Below, piece by piece: positions 11,963 through 15,046 of a stretch of 15,046 nucleotides of DNA. Origin of the DNA: Frankiales bacterium (GTDB taxonomy: Bacteria; Actinomycetota; Actinomycetes; Mycobacteriales; SCTD01); the NCBI GenBank assembly GCA_004299215.1, contig SCTD01000017.1, forward strand, positions 1 to 15,046, given 5' to 3'. The translations under genes were made by a program, and so were the position numbers. Each line of letters starts with the position of its first letter. The stretch's first letter is position 1. Under the pieces are notes generated by a model, which was not told the DNA's origin, did not search any database, and saw only the letters and a program-made list of their open reading frames with translations.

Positions 11963-13120
11963 CTACTCCCCCAGCGCGGCTGCGACCTCGGCGGCCAGGG
12001 CCCGATGTCCCGCCACGGACAGGTGGAGCCCGTCGCCGTGGTCGTAGCCGGCAGCCAGCTGCTCCGGCTCTGCGGCGTCGCGCAGCAGCCGGTCGGCGTC
12101 GACCACGGCGTCCGCGCCCGAGTCGTCCCTGATCCAGTCGTTGACCGCGTGCCGCGCCGCGAGCTGCGCCGGTTCACGCTGCGCCGCGGGCGGGATCGTC
12201 ACGAGGAGCACCTCGATCCCTTCCGCGTGGGCCGCCGCGACGAGCTCCTGCAGCTCACCGATCAGCTGCTGCGAGGAGATCCGCAGGGCGAGGTCGTTCG
12301 TGCCGGCGAGGACCACGACGCTGCCGATCCCGCTGCGCGACAGCGCGTCTCGCGTGAACCGCGCTGCCAGCGGAGGGCCGTAGCCCGCCTCGCAGACGAT
12401 GCAGTTGCCCGCGATCGCGGCGTTCACGACGGGCCGCCCGCCGAGCCGCTCCGCCAGGACGTCGGTCCAGCGCCGGTGGCTGTCGGCCGGGAGCAGGGCG
12501 TCGTCGGTCAGCGAGTCCCCGACCGCGACGACCGACGCGGGGACGGCACCGGCGGACGTGACCGCGACGTCGTCGACCACGAGGCCGGAGCGCGACCCGT
12601 TCCGGAAGTCGTTGCCCGTGGCGGAGGCGGTCCGGTCGCCCGTGCCGGGACCGGTGCACCACCCGGTCGCGGCGCCGAAGCGGTGCTCGGACACCCGGGC
12701 CTCTCCCGTCACCGCGAGGCTCACCAGCAGGTCGTCGCCGGCCGCCGTCGCGAGCAGCACCGGATCGGTGGTGACCGCTCCGCCGGCGGGCACGCCGAAG
12801 GACGAGGCGCCGCCGACCGTGACGGCGCGCAGCGAGTCGGGCCGGACCGCCGGGCCGGAGCTGCGCAGGCCCACCGTCACGGCCGCGAGCTGCAACGGCG
12901 TCGGGCTGAGCACGTTGGAGAGGCGGAGGCGGAGAGCGCCGCCGCCGACCGTGAGGCGGAGCGGCTGGCGGCAGGTCTCGTCGCGCACGGCGGTGGCGTG
13001 TACGTCGCTCATCGCCTGACCCGCGCTGCTGCGCCAGGTGCGGTCCTCCGTCACCGACAGCGTGCCGGAGCACGCCGGCAGCAGCAGCCCGCACGCCAGC
13101 AGACCGGCGGCGCGCCTCAC
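11963..13120 (-). CDS. SGNH/GDSL-family hydrolase, probable lipoprotein
   Basis: The product is 385 residues. The GTG (13118-13120) overlaps the stop of the upstream phosphatase gene by four bases (GTGA). The N-terminus MRRAAGLLACGLLLPACSG is a short signal with a lipobox-like LPAC (Cys17); Pro at -2 is unusual, so lipidation is likely but not certain. The N-terminal 190 residues form a beta-rich part (LRLTVGGGALRLRLSNV, VTVGGASSFGVPAGG). The SGNH catalytic blocks follow: VVAVGDSLTDD (197-207, nucleophile Ser203), AIAGNC (235-240), VLAGTNDLA (270-278, Asn275) and DGLHLSVAGH (363-372, Asp363 and His366). This layout matches two-domain actinobacterial GDSL esterases acting on lipid or carbohydrate esters outside the cell. 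Substrate unknown. The extra Cys pair near the active site (NCIVCEAG) may form a disulfide. Confidence 0.92.
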   Translation of the reverse strand: MRRAAGLLACGLLLPACSGTLSVTEDRTWRSSAGQAMSDVHATAVRDETCRQPLRLTVGGGALRLRLSNVLSPTPLQLAAVTVGLRSSGPAVRPDSLRAVTVGGASSFGVPAGGAVTTDPVLLATAAGDDLLVSLAVTGEARVSEHRFGAATGWCTGPGTGDRTASATGNDFRNGSRSGLVVDDVAVTSAGAVPASVVAVGDSLTDDALLPADSHRRWTDVLAERLGGRPVVNAAIAGNCIVCEAGYGPPLAARFTRDALSRSGIGSVVVLAGTNDLALRISSQQLIGELQELVAAAHAEGIEVLLVTIPPAAQREPAQLAARHAVNDWIRDDSGADAVVDADRLLRDAAEPEQLAAGYDHGDGLHLSVAGHRALAAEVAAALGE

Positions 13121-13923
13121 GCGAGCGGGTCGCTCCCGGCGTCCAGCGACACCAGCAGGTCGTGCAGGGCGTCGAAGACACCGGGAGCGGCCGCGATGAC
13201 CATGGCGCCGCTCGCCGGCGCCCCTAGCAGGCCGCCGACCCGGGCCCCCGCCTCGGTCGCGATGAGCTGCCCGGCACACAGGTCCCAGGGCGACAACCCG
13301 AGCTCGAAGTAGGCGTCGACCCGCCCGGCGGCCACCGCGCAGAGGTCCAGCGCGCCGGCCCCGATCCGGCGGATGTCGCGGACAGCGGGGAGCAGCTGCG
13401 GCAGGACGGCGGCCTGGGCGGCCCGCCGGCGCGCGTCGTAGCCGAAGCCGGTCGCGACCAGCGCCTGCGCGAGCTCCGTGGCCGCGGTGCAGCTCAGCGG
13501 CCGGCCGTTCAGCGCCGAGCCACCGCCTCGTACTGCCGTGAAGAGCTCGCCCTTCGACGGGTCGAAGACCACGCCGGCCACCGCCTCGCCGTCGACCTCG
13601 ACGCCGATGGACACCCCCCACTGCGGCAGGCCGTAGAGGTAGTTGACGGTCCCGTCGATCGGGTCGAGGACCCAGCGGACCCCGGTGGTGCCGTCGTCGG
13701 CGGCGCCCTCCTCGCCGAGGATCCCGTCCTCCGGTCGCCGGCTGCGGATGCCCTCCACCAGCAGCGCCTCGGCGGCGCGGTCGGCAGCGGTGACCACGTC
13801 GGTCGGGCTGGACTTGGTGTCGGAGTCACCCAGGCCGCTGTGCATCTCCAGGGCGAGCGCGCCGGCGCGACGGGCCAGGTCCACGGCGATCGCGAGCAGG
13901 GCGGCGGGGTCGGGCGCGGTCAT
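13117..13923 (-). CDS. Inositol monophosphatase family protein
   Basis: The product is 268 residues starting at the ATG at 13921-13923. It carries the Mg-dependent, lithium-sensitive phosphatase motifs: PTDVVTAADRAAE (40-52), GEEG (70-73, metal-binding Glu71), WVLDPIDGTVNY (84-95, Asp87 and Asp90) and SPWDLCAGQLIATEAGARVGG (211-231, Asp214). The length is normal. It would hydrolyse inositol-1-phosphate or a related sugar phosphate such as histidinol phosphate; in actinobacteria free inositol feeds phosphatidylinositol and mycothiol. Paralogues differ in substrate, so no gene symbol is given. It is first in a two-gene unit, with its stop overlapping the start of the GDSL lipoprotein. There is no Shine-Dalgarno; a CAGACT box lies six bases before the ATG, suggesting a leaderless transcript. 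Confidence 0.94.
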   Translation of the reverse strand: MTAPDPAALLAIAVDLARRAGALALEMHSGLGDSDTKSSPTDVVTAADRAAEALLVEGIRSRRPEDGILGEEGAADDGTTGVRWVLDPIDGTVNYLYGLPQWGVSIGVEVDGEAVAGVVFDPSKGELFTAVRGGGSALNGRPLSCTAATELAQALVATGFGYDARRRAAQAAVLPQLLPAVRDIRRIGAGALDLCAVAAGRVDAYFELGLSPWDLCAGQLIATEAGARVGGLLGAPASGAMVIAAAPGVFDALHDLLVSLDAGSDPLA

Positions 13924-13929
13924 GCGGGC

Positions 13930-13935
13930 AGTCTG
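13930..13935 (-). promoter_or_regulatory. Candidate -10 box, leaderless start of phosphatase gene
   Basis: On the minus strand CAGACT is followed by six bases and the ATG. The first base deviates from TAnnnT and no good -35 box is seen. The spacing equals that found before the membrane protein, hydrolase and glgC genes. Confidence 0.38.
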
Positions 13936-13958
13936 CCTGCCGCCCCCCTGTGGCAGGC
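13935..13958. repeat. 7-bp inverted repeat in divergent phosphatase/FadE gap
   Basis: GCCTGCC (13935-13941) and GGCAGGC (13952-13958) are perfect inverted copies 10 bases apart. They lie directly upstream of the candidate phosphatase -10 box. A second, overlapping repeat GTGGC/GCCAC spans 13950-13963. It may be an operator; the arms are GC-only apart from one base, so chance is possible. Confidence 0.4.
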
Positions 13959-14024
13959 GCCACGTGCGGCTGCTAGAACGGCATTCGGTTTTACGCCGTC
14001 CCCCACCCAGGAAGAGAGACCCCC

Positions 14025-15046
14025 GTGGACCTGCGCTTCAGCGAGCAGGACGAGGAGTTCCGCCGCGAGCTCCGCTCCTGGCTCGATGCGAACCTGCCTG
14101 CCGAGATGCGCGAGCCCGCGTTCTGGGCCGGCATGAGCAGCGACGAGTCGTTCGAGACCCGGCGCGCCTGGGAGCAGAGGAAGGCGCAGGCCGGGTTCTG
14201 CGGCATCCAGTGGCCGACGGAGTACGGCGGTCGCGGCGGCACCCCGACCATGAAGGCGATCTACGACGAGGAGATGGCCAAGGCCAACGCGCCGTCGACG
14301 GTCAACCCGCTCGGCCTGGCCTTCCTCGGCCCGACCGTCATGGCGATCGGCACCGACGAGCAGAAGCGCGACATCATCAAGCCCCTGCTGCACTGCGAGA
14401 CCATCTGGTGCCAGGGCTTCTCCGAGCCGGGCGCGGGCTCCGACCTGGCCGCGCTGCAGATGCGCGCCGAGCCGCAGGGCGAGGAGTACGTCCTCAACGG
14501 CCAGAAGATCTGGACCACGAACGCCATGCACGGCGACAAGATCTTCACCCTGGCCCGCACCAGCTCGCCCGAGGGCGGCAAGCGGCACGCCGGCATCTCC
14601 ATGCTGCTGGTGGACATGCACCAGCCCGGGGTCGAGGCGCGACCGCTCAAGCAGATGACCGGCGCGAGCGAGTTCGGCGAGGTGTTCTTCACCGACGCCA
14701 CCTGCCCCAAGGACGAGATCCTCGGCGGCGAGGGCAACGGCTGGGCGACCGCGATGCTCCTGCTGTCCTTCGAGCGCGGCTCGTCGGCCATCGGCCAGTA
14801 CACCGAGTTCCGCAAGATGTGGGGGGAGGTCGTGAAGGTCGCCGGCGCCGTCGACCGCGACGGGCGCCCGGCGTCCGAGGACCCGGTGCTGCGGCAGGAG
14901 CTCGCCGCCGCCCTGGTCGAGCTCGAGTGCCTGAAGTACCACTCCTGGCACGTCCTGACCCAGACCAGCAACGGCAAGGACCTCGGCTTCGAGGCGTCGA
15001 TGACCAAGATCATGTGGTCGGAGACCTTCCGCCGGGTCAGCGACGC
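14025..15046 (+). CDS. Acyl-CoA dehydrogenase, FadE type (runs off right edge)
   Basis: The frame is open from GTG 14025 (MDLRFSEQDEEFRRELRSWL) to the window end, giving 340 residues without a stop. The C-terminus is missing. A purine-rich ribosome site (AGGAAGAGAG, 14009-14018) precedes the GTG. The protein has the N-terminal helical domain with QWPTEYGGRGG (62-72), typical of FadE-type enzymes, the FAD/substrate signature GFSEPGAGSD (131-140), GQKIWTTNA (159-167), LLVDMHQPGV (194-203) and MLLLSFERG (244-252). It continues into the C-terminal helical domain (LVELECLKYHSW). The FERG-type sequence and length suggest the FadE groups that act on branched, bulky or sterol-derived acyl-CoAs, but this is inference. 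It is divergent from the phosphatase gene, with 101 bases between starts. Long open frames on the opposite strand here are shadows. Confidence 0.93.
   Translation, partial: MDLRFSEQDEEFRRELRSWLDANLPAEMREPAFWAGMSSDESFETRRAWEQRKAQAGFCGIQWPTEYGGRGGTPTMKAIYDEEMAKANAPSTVNPLGLAFLGPTVMAIGTDEQKRDIIKPLLHCETIWCQGFSEPGAGSDLAALQMRAEPQGEEYVLNGQKIWTTNAMHGDKIFTLARTSSPEGGKRHAGISMLLVDMHQPGVEARPLKQMTGASEFGEVFFTDATCPKDEILGGEGNGWATAMLLLSFERGSSAIGQYTEFRKMWGEVVKVAGAVDRDGRPASEDPVLRQELAAALVELECLKYHSWHVLTQTSNGKDLGFEASMTKIMWSETFRRVSD

Noticed and set aside
13920..14951. A 343-residue minus-strand open frame opposite the right-hand FadE gene
   Set aside because: The plus strand encodes a clear acyl-CoA dehydrogenase from GTG 14025. 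The antisense product shows no family motif.

Overview
The window is very GC-rich, with strong G/C bias at third codon positions, several GTG starts and long antisense shadow ORFs. Its gene families (DUF4193, DUF3105, the actinobacterial glgC/glgA(glgM) pair, FadE-type acyl-CoA dehydrogenases, an LpqC-like esterase) point to a high-GC actinobacterium. The genus cannot be fixed from sequence alone. The region reads as chromosomal: no phage, transposase, CRISPR, tRNA or rRNA was seen. Two genes run off the edges: a secreted protein at the left and an acyl-CoA dehydrogenase at the right.

Layout. At 1-843 (-) is the N-terminal part of a secreted, LVIVD-like protein. At 933-1994 (+) is a polytopic membrane protein that converges on a two-gene unit at 1985-3022 (-): a DUF4193 zinc-ribbon protein followed by an EcsC-like hydrophobic protein. 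At 3187-5939 (-) lies a likely operon: acyl-CoA dehydrogenase, TetR regulator, exported PHB-depolymerase-like esterase. It is divergent from an alpha/beta hydrolase at 6069-6983 (+). The 129-bp divergent gap holds two near-identical 17-bp palindromes, one in each promoter, which are strong candidates for the TetR operators. At 6984-7138, between convergent genes, is a repeat-rich spacer with a 22-bp perfect inverted repeat next to 23-bp direct repeats.

At 7139-9003 (-) glgC is followed, with a 4-bp overlap, by a DUF3105 lipoprotein. Divergent from it at 9035-10186 (+) is the ADP-glucose-dependent glucosyltransferase (glgA/glgM). Their start codons are only 31 bp apart, around a perfect 15-bp palindrome, and both genes look leaderless. 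Together they make ADP-glucose and then maltose-1-phosphate or glycogen. At 10271-11959 (+) is an exported FG-GAP/VCBS-type calcium-motif protein. Converging on it at 11963-13923 (-) is an inositol-monophosphatase-family gene overlapping by 4 bp a GDSL/SGNH hydrolase with a probable lipoprotein signal. At 14025 (+) a FadE-type acyl-CoA dehydrogenase starts at GTG and runs off the right edge.

The most notable points are regulatory: the twin TetR operators, the compact palindromic glgC/glgA promoter region, a repeated pattern of an actinobacterial -10 box six or seven bases before the start codon (leaderless transcripts), and the composite repeat at 6984-7126. No clearly new multi-gene system was found. 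The esterase, dehydrogenase, hydrolase and TetR cluster is the best candidate for an uncharacterised, locally controlled ester or acyl catabolic module.
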